Source of the DNA: Epiperipatus broadwayi
Taxonomy: Eukaryota > Onychophora > Udeonychophora > Euonychophora > Peripatidae
Length of the DNA stretch: 64,000 nt
Direction of reading: 5' to 3'
NCBI GenBank assembly: GCA_028023455.1
Contig: JAQFVV010000002.1
Coordinates: 33,611,725-33,675,724 of the forward strand
Both the position numbers and the translations under genes were made by a program. The notes under the pieces are model-generated. The model saw only the letters and a list, made by a program, of their open reading frames with translations. It searched no databases and was not told where the DNA came from. This document shows, piece by piece, positions 32,729 to 42,790 of this stretch (within the stretch, counting starts at the first letter, position 1; the number at the start of each line of letters is the position of its first letter).

Positions 32729-33109
32729 GGCATTTGTAATTTATATTTCTCTATAAACCATCCAAATACATTATTAAATACCTTTGATATATTTTATTCA
32801 ATTTGATGTATTCTTCATTTTATAAAAATAAATTTTATGTTGTAGTCTTTATTTTAAAGTGTCGTAACGCTACTAATTTAATTTCATTAAAAATTACTTT
32901 TCCATTGATGAACGACTGTTATTTTGAATATATAATCGATTTTTTCTCCTCTACGTGAGTAAATTTCCAAAATATTTTCTTCATGATTTGCAACTAGTAA
33001 AAAAAAACGTTTATTATTTTGTAACTTTTTTTTTGACGATTACTAAATTAAAAGTTTGAAAATGCTTTATTTATTTAATAATATACACACATATATATAT
33101 ATTTATTAT
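32729..33109. other. Unassigned AT-rich sequence
   Basis: Nothing supported. Confidence 0.5.
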
Positions 33110-33765
33110 ATAAGCAATACTTTGGGTGCAATTTGAACATTATAATTGCAATTTCTAATATTATAATTGACTATTTATTAGTTTGCATTCAGAAGAGGTT
33201 ATATTTAGCTAATTAAGGAGGGTTATTTAAAAGAATTTCAATCTAGGTGGTTAAGTTGTAATATTTAGTATCTATTAAATATATTGGGCCATGACTAAAA
33301 GTGGAATTCCATATTTATTGTTAAAAGAGGTTGCCTTGACAACAGATTGAGAATATTGATTGTTAGTGATATTGGGATTGTCGAAGTATTGATTGATTTT
33401 AATGGTTATTTGTAAATCCATTTAGACTTGAGCATTATTGCACTTATTATTTAAGTAATACTTTGGGTGCAATTTGAAAATTATAATTGCAGTTTATAAT
33501 GTTATAATTGATTATTTATTAGTCTTCAGAGCAGGTTATATTTACCTATAAAGGAGGTTTATTTAAATTTCTTTATATCAATAATTTCAATCTCCATGGT
33601 CAAGTGCAATCCTTAGTATCCATATAAATATAATAGACCATAAATAAAGTTGGAATTCCACCTTTATTATTAAAAGAGGTTGCCTTGACAACAGTTTGAG
33701 ATTGTTGATTATTATTGATATTGAGATTGTCTAAATGTTGAGTGGTTTTAATGATGTATTTAATT
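33110..33765. repeat. Tandem duplication, 2 x about 325 bp, diverged
   Basis: 33110-33445 and 33450-33765 are direct copies sharing AATACTTTGGGTGCAATTTG, then GGAATTCCA and AGAGGTTGCCTTGACAACAG near their ends. Divergence is clearly higher than in the 140-bp duplication at 32.5 kb. Non-coding. Confidence 0.85.
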
Positions 33766-34169
33766 AATATACATACATGGACATTATAAAAGAAACTTTA
33801 ATAACATTTGTTAATATGCAATAAAAATAATCAAATAGTTTATTGTTTGGAGTTCAAACACCAGGGGGCAGATATCCATGGATTTTGAGATCCAGTGTCT
33901 GCTGGTCTTCCATTCCACTATTGCACCAAATCACACCATACATTAATAGGCAATCAATTTATACATATTAAGACATAGGTAAATATTTATTAAGTGCAAG
34001 CAGTTTGTAATTAAAGTGAATTAATACATAGGATATATAAATTCAAACAATTTTAATTATTAAATAATTCTAGTTTTAGAATTCAATTACTTTATTTTGG
34101 TAATTATACTAAATTGAAATTTATTAAACTGCTATGAAAAATTTAAATTATACGTTATGTATAAAATAT
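33766..34169. other. Unassigned sequence
   Basis: Nothing supported. Confidence 0.5.
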
Positions 34170-34285
34170 TCAGTATTTTAGTATTAGACTTGCTGTGATG
34201 AAACTTGACCTCAACTCTAACCCTAAACCTAACCCTAACCCAGTATGGTTGTGATATTTCACAGCAGGTTTAATACTAAAGAACC
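34170..34285. repeat. Interstitial telomere-like tract in a hairpin
   Basis: CTCTAACCCTAAACCTAACC followed by CTAACCC (34214-34240) is about four units of the animal telomere repeat with one variant. It is enclosed by an inverted pair: TTAGTATTAGACTTGCTGTG at about 34178 and the complement of CACAGCAGGTTTAATACTAA at about 34260. The tract thus forms the loop side of a roughly 30-bp hairpin. Confidence 0.75.
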
Positions 34286-36750
34286 ATATATTGATGCTAA
34301 TATTTAAAAAAAAAACAACTTCACATTCACCAATGTACAAAAAGTTAATAATAAAGATTTGGTTAGGTTTTCTTACAGTATCAAATACTAACAGCTAAGG
34401 AACCAAATTTTATTTTGGATGATAGACATAATTTAATAAAATCTAAAACAACCATAATAAAATAACTACAAACAGATATTAAAAATGAGAATTTTATTAG
34501 AAGATTACAATAAAAATGAAGATGAAGTTTTATTGAAAATAGAATTGACTAAAAGGTAATGTAATGATTAAAGTTACAAGAATACTATTATTAAAATATC
34601 TAGATAACATTAGCCCTTTTCCAAGTCCAATACATAATATCCACATTATGGAATGAGCCTCTAAGTAATATATATCTTTGCTTATTGATGTATAATACCA
34701 TAAAAATTTTGAATTATCAGGTTAATGATAATCTTGAAATTAAATATATTAAAAAATGGTGAAATTAGTAAAGACTATAATTACTCAGACAGAGGTGAGA
34801 AAGCAGAGATTAATCATTACCCCAAAAAGTCCTAAAAATGGCATATCAACATTTTAAAAAAGCTTGGGAAGCTGGAAATTTTGAAAAAAGATGACAATAA
34901 GATGAAAACTTTAGAATAAATGAAACTATGAACCATATAGCAAAGACTTTTCATTTGGTGATCATTTTGATTATAGATCTGGAATATAGAGAATAGAACA
35001 AAATAATGATGGGTATATATAAATACCAGGAATAGAGAAATACAGTGAAAGTGTCAAAACACTTAAAACAGAATCTGTCTAAAATATAAAGCTTTAATAG
35101 AGGTTTATATGCTAACATAAACTGTTTTGATGGTATGAATTATTGGAAATCAATGAACATATTATCCAAAGTAAAAGTACAGGGATTGGTATGACAAAAA
35201 AAAATAAAGAAAATATTAAAATTTTGAAACTAGATGCAGTAAGTAAGATATGCCTTGAAATATTGCTCAATATTAAACTGGACATATAATGATTGTAGAA
35301 AAAACATCATGGCCATCCATAGTTCTACAGTTTGAAGAACTGGCTAAAACTTCTAATAAGAGTACTACATGGTCTATGATTTTCTGCTGTTTTCTCTAAT
35401 TGTTAAGTACCAGTGTTTTAACATAATTTATTTGTCAAAAATATTTAAACCAGAGACAAGAATGTAAAAGCAATCCTGAAGTAAAAAAGGAAATCAGAAT
35501 GTAACCTTCTTATTATGAAGTGCTAATTATATTTTAAAAAATCATTTAATTTTATCAAAAAAGAGAAAGTTAACTAAATTTGACTGTATCATCAGAATGC
35601 ATTTAAAAATAACAGAAGACATTATAACAGAAAAAATGATGGAAATAGAACAGAACGAAAGAAATATCAAATGATTAAAAATAATTTCAGCAGCAAAACA
35701 TGGTTTCGGCAATGATAAACAATTATACAAGTTATGAATCATAGATAAGATTATAAATATGACAAAAAATACAAGATAGAATGGAAAATAATAAAGAAAT
35801 GTAGAATGCATCAAACTAAGATCAACAAGAAATCAAAAACGTTCTGAAAATATAGATAGAAAAAATATAGTTACAAATATTTCATTGAAAATACATATGA
35901 AAATGTCACAACATAGTAAAACAAATTTTATAATAAATAAATGATTCATTACTCAGGGAGTCATGTGACACTTAAACATTGGAAGAGTTATAGTTTAGAT
36001 GCAGTTTTCAGCAACTGATATAAATACTGAGATAACGCAAATATAAAAAGATCATATAAAGAAATGATTGATTCACAGTCTGAGTAAAAATGAAAAGTAA
36101 ACTGACAAGAAAAAATTATACTACCAGTTACATAGAATGACTTCTAATTATACTTTATAAGCAAAGACAACATAAAAATAAGCAGGTCCTGAATGAATCC
36201 CAGAAAAAATTTCAAAATTCTTTAACTAAAGTACGAATAATCCATTAGATATTAGAAACAACACCTCAAAATATGTATTGAAACTGTCTAGTAGATGAGA
36301 TTTACCAGTAACTCAAAACATAGTCTCACCACCTAAGACCCACAAATCAATATCATTTTTCTGGATATTTAATCAAAAATCTCATAAAAAGTTTATTATG
36401 GCATAAAAATGGATTGGATTTCTTATGATATTACAAACATATGTTACAAACAAATTTCTTTTCCACATCTAATAGTAGAGCCAGTAGGATTTGATCTTCC
36501 TAGGTAATGGTTAAATCACATCAAAAGATTAATACATAGCTTTCATCTGTTTTGTAAATGGAATTTTATCAGCCACTGACATATGTACATGTGGCCAAAC
36601 ACAAATTATGAAACAATAGTCGAAGGTTATTAAATCTATAATTAAGGCAGCAGAACTGAAGAATTTAATAAAGCCAATGGTGATTTTATCTTCATTGGAA
36701 TCTCGTTAATGTCAAGTTATCTAAAAGAATTCATACATTAAGCCAATCAT
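34286..36750 (+). pseudogene. Possible LINE remnant, heavily decayed
   Basis: Only scattered blocks are suggestive. At about 36183-36215 a frame reads AGPE-stop-IPEKISKFFN, like the SPGPDGIP region of LINE reverse transcriptases. Around 36296-36340 DLPVTQNIVSPPKTHKS is compatible with the segment that follows. No active-site motif survives. The family cannot be named, and much of this interval shows nothing. Confidence 0.3.
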
Positions 36751-36761
36751 ATATATATATA

Positions 36762-36955
36762 TATGTCCACAGATGGCGTTCTACCAAAAACACCGATCAA
36801 GCGTATGTTTTGTTTACATAAACGTCAGAGTAGTATTCACTATCTCTAACTATAATTCCACTTATAGTTAGAGATAGTGAATACTACTCTGACGTTTATG
36901 TAAACAAAACATACGCTTGATCAGTGTTTTTGGTAGAATGCCATCTGTGGACATA
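36762..36955. repeat. Near-perfect palindrome of 194 bp
   Basis: Arms of about 94 bp (36762-36855 and 36862-36955) with roughly two mismatches and an almost absent loop. The ends read TATGTCCACAGATGGCGTTC. TA or ATA flanks both ends, in keeping with a TA-targeting foldback MITE. Non-coding. Confidence 0.85.
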
Positions 36956-37007
36956 AATACAAGCGTTAGCAAGTTTTTTAACTTGCATTTTTGTTTTTCA
37001 TATATTA

Positions 37008-37109
37008 TATAATGAGCATGCCAATAGCTCTTAACAAGCTTTTCAGAACATCACTATTCCCAGACTGGTTTCTAGCTCTGTCTTTCCTCAGTGAGGCACT
37101 AGGACATTC
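37008..37109 (+). repeat. Foldback family, copy 2 (partial)
   Basis: Shares AGCTCTTAACAAGCTTTTC, CCCAGACTGGTTTCTAGC and CAGTGAGGCACTAGGA with the element at 11758 and with 37378-37473. Only one side of the palindrome is kept. Confidence 0.7.
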
Positions 37110-37314
37110 AAGCATCAGATTTAAAATAGCAGGTCAAAGCCCAGCACTTTATTTAATGTTTAACTATTAAATAGAAATTCTAAATTTTTAGACATCTATA
37201 TTCTTCAGATCCAGCTATCTCACTTAAATAGCCATAAGGAACTGAACTAAGTTCAGATACATCATATTTTAATAAATTAGCAATATAAAATCACCAAAGC
37301 CTTAAGTGCAATAT

Positions 37315-37525
37315 CAATAATTGCAAGGAAATATGTCATATATCATGTGACTTAATAAGCCTTGTATTACAAATGTTATATAATGGGCGTGGCAATAGAT
37401 CTTAACAAGCTTTTCAAAACATCCCTATCCCCAGACTGTTTTTCTAGCTCTGACTTTCATCAGTGAAGCTTATTAAATTAAGTCATGTGGTATATGACCT
37501 GATTTCCTTGCAATATATGTATTTT
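37315..37525. repeat. Foldback family, copy 3
   Basis: Outer arms of about 40 bp (GCAAGGAAATATGTCATATA at 37318 and its complement near 37500) enclose a core at 37378-37473 that repeats the 37008-37109 sequence in the same orientation. Non-coding. Confidence 0.65.
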
Positions 37526-37963
37526 TGGGTATGAACAGTGTATTATTTTGCATTACAAACCGATATTTTGATGGACTAGCAACCGCCATTATCAAGGTTA
37601 ACTTTTGAAAAAACACTCGTTAGATCTCAAACAATAACGTGACTCAGTTTTTACTTCCCATTTTTTAGAAATTGGTCACAAATCTGATTTTGACAATACA
37701 AAAATACTTGCTAATTTGGAAAGATATGATTTGAGAACCATGAGAGAGTCAATTGAAATATTAAAGAGACCTAATAAGCCTCATATTGTGAATGCTGAAC
37801 TACTTTAAGTTGAATCTCACTTCTCATCTCGCACTGAGTCACATTATTATTTGAGATCTAATGAGTGTTCTTTCAAAAATTAACCTTGATAATGGTGGTT
37901 GCTAGTCCATCGAAATATTGGATTGCAATGCAAAATAATACATGGTTCGTACCCAAAAATATT
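37519..37963 (+). mobile_element. Penelope-like fragment, inverted ends around a coding core
   Basis: Arms of about 130 bp (37519-37648 and 37836-37963) are inverted copies. The centre encodes the last residues of a GIY-YIG protein. Each arm holds a hammerhead-like motif reading outward; on the plus strand it is CTTGATA, a 4-bp stem (ATGG/CCAT) and GAAATATTGG at 37882-37919. It is a short version of the layout at 60380-61916. Confidence 0.7.
37668..37808 (+). pseudogene. C-terminal piece of a Penelope GIY-YIG protein
   Basis: 47 codons open to a TAA: EIGHKSDFDNTKILANLERY, then DLRTMRESIEILKR. This matches the region after the GIY-YIG catalytic fold of Penelope-like proteins (the DFDNTKIL...R...E.I pattern, where the glutamate is part of the active site). 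Everything upstream was lost at the inverted junction. There is no start codon, so it is a relic. Confidence 0.7.
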
Positions 37964-38204
37964 ATTTTATCTACATCATATAATTGTGAAAACATTATAC
38001 ATATATATAATAAAATATGAAAATGAGGAGATAATTTCCATGTAAATAGAAATAACTTTGATCTTTGATACTAATTGAGAATCCCTGACGCCAAATCAAT
38101 TTTTTTATTAACCTATAATAGCTCTTTTATTTGAGATTTTTGTTGAAGTAAAAGGGGTTATTACAATAACAATCCATGAAAATATTTAATTCATATATAT
38201 ATAA

Positions 38205-38940
38205 ACATTAAAAGCCTGAAGCTAAACAATTAAACTAGGCTAATCAAAGAAATAAACTCTAAAACACAATCAATGGTTTCACTGCTATAAGCAGACTTCT
38301 CAAGTGTAAAGGACTAAAAGATAACAAAATTTATACTAAACATTACCCACAATTCTACTTACAGTTCACACATACTTAATATTAAAATAACTTTTAAATA
38401 AGCTAATTGCTTCAGAATTATAAATATTTAACCATAAAGATTCTTTAATTCTTCTTTTAATTATTAATCTTTATTATTAAAAAATTATGATTCTGAAGCA
38501 ATTAACTTGTTTAAAGGTTCTTTTAACATTATAATACTTCATTCATATACACTTTAATGCAAGTAATTTTCTTAACCTTCTTTATTTTCTTACAGTTTCA
38601 ACTGTCCAGCAGTCTTCATCAGAGCTCTATCCTCCTTACAGTTTTAACCTTAATTAAAATTACTTAATTAAAATTACTTGCATTAAAGTATATATGAATG
38701 AAGTATTATAAGTAATATATATGATTATATGAAGATATGCAAAGAAAGTGAAGGAGAAGAATAACATAGTATACTTCTTTTAACAATAAGGGTGGGTGGG
38801 TTTAAGTGGGAATTGTGTGTAGTATATAGTATAAATTTGTTATATTTTAGTCCTTTGTACTTGAGAAGTCTGCTTGTAGCAGTGAAACCATTAGTTGTGT
38901 TTTTAGAATTTATTTCTTCAGCTGGTCGAGTTTAGTTGTG
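38205..38940. mobile_element. Nested Penelope-like palindromes with hammerhead-like motifs
   Basis: The outer arms (38205-38356 and 38800-38935) are inverted. Each carries CTTGAGAAG, a stem CTGC/GCAG and GAAACCATT reading outward (38277-38304 minus, 38860-38889 plus). Nested inside is a second palindrome with arms near 38392-38436 and 38482-38516, and a third near 38533-38568 and 38676-38711. Beside the third, the minus strand at 38597-38629 has a full core: CTGATGA, a 4-bp stem ACTG/CAGT and GAAA. At least two Penelope-type ends have therefore been combined. No coding sequence. Confidence 0.6.
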
Positions 38941-39404
38941 AATTTGGGTTAATTTATATATACATTTATATATAACATGAATGTTCCCTACAGGTATTTT
39001 AAAAATATGATTACCTTGACAAAATGAATAAAAAATTTCTAGAACATATTAATATTATAACTTTCTTTCATACTTCAAATATTGTAACAAAAATCAAAGA
39101 TTTTATTAGTTTGAAAAAATGTACCTAAGAATCAATTTTGTTTCACAAACAAAATATTGGAGAATTAATATTAAATTTAAATTTTTTTTTATAAAATTCT
39201 CTAACAACTAAATACTAGTATGTCTCATTGATTTCATAGTTACAGAAAAGCATCTGATAATGAAAAATGAAACATCTCCAATAATATCCTATCAAAATCC
39301 AGGTTCATTTTGTTTGTTTTAACATAGCCCAAATATCTTTCCATCAATTAAAACTTTAAAAAACGATTATAAACTTCTACCAATTAACTCTACAGTACTG
39401 TAAA
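38941..39404. other. Unassigned AT-rich sequence
   Basis: Nothing supported. Confidence 0.5.
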
Positions 39405-39471
39405 TTTACATGTATTATATTTATATAATAAAATACATTATTTTTAATTTATTTTCAAGTTTTCACATGTA

Positions 39472-39556
39472 TGTGGTCATGTGTATTGGTTATATTAGAT
39501 AGAGTGAATGACCAAAGGGAGTTTGAAAGTCTGGGTTCAAATCCCCATTAATTACA
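39472..39556 (+). mobile_element. Hammerhead-SINE-like unit G, 3' part only
   Basis: Only the tRNA-like 3' part is present: GTGGTCATGTGTATTGGTTA, then a B-box GGGTTCAAATCCCC at about 39533-39546 and ATTAATTACAT. The hammerhead half is absent, as expected for 5' truncation in reverse transcription. Confidence 0.65.
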
Positions 39557-39731
39557 TCTAGCTTAAGTTATATATATATATATTAACTTAAAAATGAAGT
39601 TAAAAAAGAGAAGTTATAAATAAATATAATAAAAATATGCTAAACGTTTTCGAGGATCCATGCCTCATAATCATAGCTTTCATAAAAATACATAATAAAA
39701 TATATACAAAGATATATAAAATTAGCACGTG

Positions 39732-40100
39732 TTACGTGGACCATTTCTTCGATATATCAAAGCAAGTGTTTTTTCTATTTATAGCATTAATATTTCCATT
39801 AATATAGAATGCTTCTTTTATTTTCCTCTTATGATCATTTGATTCAGTGCATAAAATTACAGGATTGGAAAGAATAAAATTGTGTCCAGATTTCATGGAA
39901 TGCTCCAAAAATACAGAAGATATATTGTTATTCTTCTGAGCTCTCTTGTAAGTGTACATGTGTTGAGCAAGCCTAGTATTAACAGTAGCTTTAGTTTCAC
40001 CATAATATACAGCAAGACATTTTTCTTGAGGACATGAAATGAAATAAACTACATGTGGGGTGAATGAACGATCAATATGATCTTTTGAGTTGTTGATCAA
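39732..40100 (-). pseudogene. Penelope GIY-YIG endonuclease domain, left arm
   Basis: 122 residues. The GIY-like strand is VVYFISC and the YIG-like strand is YYGETKATVNTRLAQH, followed by KIKEAFYINGNINAINRK, which supplies the conserved glutamate region. It nicks DNA for target-primed reverse transcription in this family. It differs from the right-arm copy at four residues (F20, T36, L77 and N110 here). In this arm an extra T near 40134 breaks the frame between the reverse transcriptase tail and this domain, so the full protein could not be made. Confidence 0.82.
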
Positions 40101-40134
40101 TCTATTAGAATTAGGAGGAGTTCTAAATCCAATT

Positions 40135-40446
40135 TTAAAACTTATTGAATAATGCTTTAGTTAATTTGTTAGATATTTTGGAAATGTAAGGAAGTTGAAC
40201 ACATGGTACAACACTATTTATTTTATTATGGAATTTAGAAATATAATTTTTAATAGACCAAAGTTTAAAACCTGCTTTCATCAAATCTTTAATAAAATTA
40301 TTCAGATTTTCTTTTCTGTCTGCTTCATATTTACAAAGATGCAAATTTCTAAATAAGAAAGAATTTAAACCAGCAAATTTATGTGATGCAGGTGAGTTAG
40401 ATTTAGGGTGAATACAGCTTCTAATTTCAAAAGGCTTAATTATCAT
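40135..40446 (-). pseudogene. Penelope protein segment between RT and GIY-YIG
   Basis: 103 residues running from the spacer into the left arm. The end, LPYISKISNKLTKALFNKF, matches the lP(y/f)i.giS..l...l..f segment that joins the reverse transcriptase thumb to the endonuclease in Penelope-like proteins. Upstream, FRNLHLCKYEADRKENLNNF belongs to the RT C-terminal region. RT catalytic motifs are absent because the copy is truncated. It is continuous with the left-arm endonuclease except for the one-base shift. Confidence 0.7.
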
Positions 40447-40456
40447 CTTGTAATCT

Positions 40457-40912
40457 TACATTTCCAAAATATCTAACAAATTAACTAAAGCATTATTCAA
40501 TAAGTTTAAAATTGGATTTAGAACTCCTCCTAATTCTAATAGATTGATCAACAACTCAAAAGATCATATTGATCGTTCATTCACCCCACATGTAGTTTAT
40601 TCCATTTCATGTCCTCAAGAAAAATGTCTTGCTGTATATTATGGTGAAATTAAAGCTACTGTTAATACTAGGCTTGCTCAACACATGTACACTTACAAGA
40701 GAGCTCAGAAGAACAACAATATATCTTCTGTATTTTTGGAGCATTCCATGAAATCTGGACACAATTTTATTCCTTCCAATCCTGTAATTTTATGCACTGA
40801 ATCAAATGATCATAAGAGGAAAATAAAAGAAGCATTCTATATTAATGGAAATATTAATGCTATAAATAGAAAAGACACTTGCTTTGATATATCGAAGAAA
40901 TGGTCCACGTAA
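40457..40912 (+). pseudogene. Penelope linker plus GIY-YIG domain, right arm
   Basis: Here the frame is continuous from the inverted junction (YISKISNKLTKALFNKF) through the linker KIGFRTPPNSNRL into the GIY-YIG domain (ATG at 40544, 122 codons). It contains VVYSISC and YYGEIKATVNTRLAQH, and stops at 40912. The protein's RT half is missing, so it is a truncated copy. The open frame suggests the insertion is not very old. Confidence 0.8.
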
Positions 40913-41497
40913 CACGTGCTAATTTTATATATCTTTGTATATATTTTATTATGTATTTTTATGAACGCTATGATTATGAGGCATGGATCCTTGAAAACGT
41001 TTAGCATATTTTTATTATATTTATTTATAACTTCTCTTTTTTAACTTCATTTTTAAGTTAATATTTTTTATTTATATTTTACGGGAAGTAATTTATTTTA
41101 TATATATATACACTCGTATTTTAATATAACATATAAATTGTTGAATGATTTTTTAAAAAAATATTTAACATTAATTAATCAATCAGAATCTTCAATAGTT
41201 GGTTCTGCAAAATGTTTGTAACAGCCATCAAAAACAATATTGCTGTGCTCAATACGTACATGCACAGGCACACACATATAAAATTTGTCAAATAACTCCC
41301 CCCAACATTATCGTTTTTCAACAATGCTAATTTATAAATAAAGATAAAGTCTGAATTTTAAACAGGATGACTAAGAATTTATCTATTATTCATGGTGTTG
41401 AAATTCAGTCTTCATATTTATTTACAAGGTACCATTGCACAAAAAACACACATGAAGTGATTTGATATTTTATGTTTAAATACTCAGCTAATGATAT

Positions 41498-41793
41498 AGC
41501 TCCCTACAGCTAGCCATTCCATCTTACACAATCAATACACATGACCACATATATATTACAAAGATAAATGATCTCCAATATATTTATTTCATGCTGAACC
41601 AGCACTCATCAGTTGGTCCAGATTATCATCTCACACATATATAATCAGTGCTCAGTTTATATTAAGAAAGCAAATCTTTAAAGTTTAATGAATTGGTTTC
41701 AATTTTCTCCATTCTCCAATTCTTCAGCCATCCATATAATTGAACATTTGATGATGGAACACTCAAAGCCCTTGTTGATACCAATTTTATTGT
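41498..41793 (-). mobile_element. Hammerhead-SINE-like unit A
   Basis: On the minus strand the unit runs from ATTGGTATCAACAAGGGC through a TTAATATAAACTGAGCACTG block, the hammerhead (41567-41624) and the GTGGTCATGTGTATTGATTG block to TGTAGGGAGC, where it breaks off before the B box. The same order is seen in the other units. No open frame. Confidence 0.75.
41567..41624 (-). ncRNA. Type-I hammerhead ribozyme motif, core complete (unit A)
   Basis: Reading the minus strand: stem I 5' strand ending CCAA, box CTGATGA (41606-41612), stem II TGCT/AGCA with loop GGTTC and a G-T closing pair, GAAA (41587-41590), a tiny stem III ATA-AA-TAT, cleavage nucleotide A (41579), then TTGG pairing with CCAA. 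Every invariant core base of the hammerhead family (C3, U4, G5, A6, G8, A9, G12, A13, A14, A15.1-U16.1, H17) is present. Stem I has a 5x5 internal loop and then three more pairs, leaving room for a loop-loop contact. Such short stem III forms are known to work best as dimers; activity here is untested. Confidence 0.8.
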
Positions 41794-41901
41794 CATACCC
41801 ATGCAGACTTGTGCTCATTTAAATATACAGAAGAGGGATGGGTAGAATACAAGCTGAATATTTAATATTTAAACACAAATATATTGCCTATGCAAAACTT
41901 T

Positions 41902-42207
41902 ATGTAATCAGGAGGGAATTTGAACTCAGACCTCCAAGCTCCCTATAGCTAGTTACTCCTTCTTATATAACCAATACACATGATCATTTATATACAATAA
42001 AGATAAATGATCTCCAATATACATGTCATGCTAAATCAACACTCATCAGTTGGTCCAGATCATCATTTCCCACACACATATATAATCAGTGCTCAGTTTA
42101 TATTAAGATTGCAAATCTTCAATCTTTAATGGACTGGCATTACTCTTCTCTACCCTCCAACTCTTTGGCCATCCATATCATTGAAAATCTGATGATGGAA
42201 CATTCAT
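41902..42207 (-). mobile_element. Hammerhead-SINE-like unit B
   Basis: Full-length layout on the minus strand, ending with B-box-like GAGTTCAAATTCCC (41914-41927) and TGATTACAT. The hammerhead region (42006-42061) keeps CTGATGA but has GACA instead of GAAA and a changed stem II, so the ribozyme is predicted dead. It lies head-to-head with unit C. Confidence 0.75.
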
Positions 42208-42243
42208 GAGGGATGAGAGTGTTTTAAAGTCAACATGGATGTG

Positions 42244-42525
42244 GCAATAAAATTGGCATCAACAAGGGATTTGAGTAGTCCATCATCAGATTGCCAATGA
42301 CATGAATGTCTGAAGGGTTGGAGGATGGAGAAGATTGAAGTCAGTCCATTTTTCTATTTTAATATAAACTGAACACTGATTATATATGCATGTGGCAGAT
42401 GATCAGACAAACTGATGACTTCTGGGTCAGCATGAAATATGTGGTCATGTGTATCAATTGCATAAAATGGAGTGAATGGTTGTAGGGAGCTTGAAAATCA
42501 GAGTTCAAATCCCTTCTAATTACAT
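42244..42525 (+). mobile_element. Hammerhead-SINE-like unit C
   Basis: From AATTGGCATCAACAAGGG to B box GAGTTCAAATCCC (42501-42513) and CTAATTACAT. The ribozyme region (about 42410-42450) has CTGATGA and GAAA but a deletion removes stem III and the cleavage site. The tRNA-like 3' end is well kept. Confidence 0.75.
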
Positions 42526-42790
42526 TAAGTTCAGCATAGACAATTTACTTGTATTTATATGTATATAAAGACATAATTGGTTTTTCTAACTACATCAATA
42601 CTGACTTGATCTTAGTGGAATATTTCAGACTCAGTTTCTTATCCACTATGACAAATTCTTACCAAAACATATCCATAATTAAAATGATGGCTTAAACACT
42701 GTGTCTTAACATTAATCATAAAAAAATGTACAGAATATGACTTTGAATTTATGCAGTCAATATATTATAATGGTAATCATCCTTTTAAAC

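Larger units (their letters stand above)
39580..41064. mobile_element. Penelope-like element as a 1.5-kb inverted duplication
   Basis: Arms 39580-40190 and 40455-41064 (about 610 bp each) are inverted copies differing at few positions. The 264-bp spacer continues the minus-strand coding sequence. Each arm holds a GIY-YIG coding region followed outward by a 3' end with a hammerhead-like motif (ATTATGAGG, stem GAGG/CCTC, then CGAAAACG on the left; CTTG replaces CTCG on the right). Only the 3' part of the element, from the end of the reverse transcriptase onward, is present. 5'-truncated inverted copies are known for Penelope elements; how this pair formed is inference. Confidence 0.85.
39405..42790. 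repeat. Dispersed repeat, partner of 9896-10345, split by insertions
   Basis: Segments 39405-39470, about 41150-41245 and about 42590-42790 align in order with 9896-10345. Between them sit a truncated hammerhead unit, the Penelope palindrome and three more hammerhead units. This repeat is therefore older than all of those insertions. Confidence 0.5.

Noticed and set aside
36771-36955. Hammerhead-like boxes in the 36.8-kb palindrome
   Set aside because: CTTGATCA is present but no hairpin followed by GAAA at the right spacing.
42170-42215. A second CTGATGA in the upstream part of the hammerhead units (AATCTGATGATGGAAC)
   Set aside because: GAAC or GAAA follows directly with no room for stem II, so it cannot form the hammerhead core.
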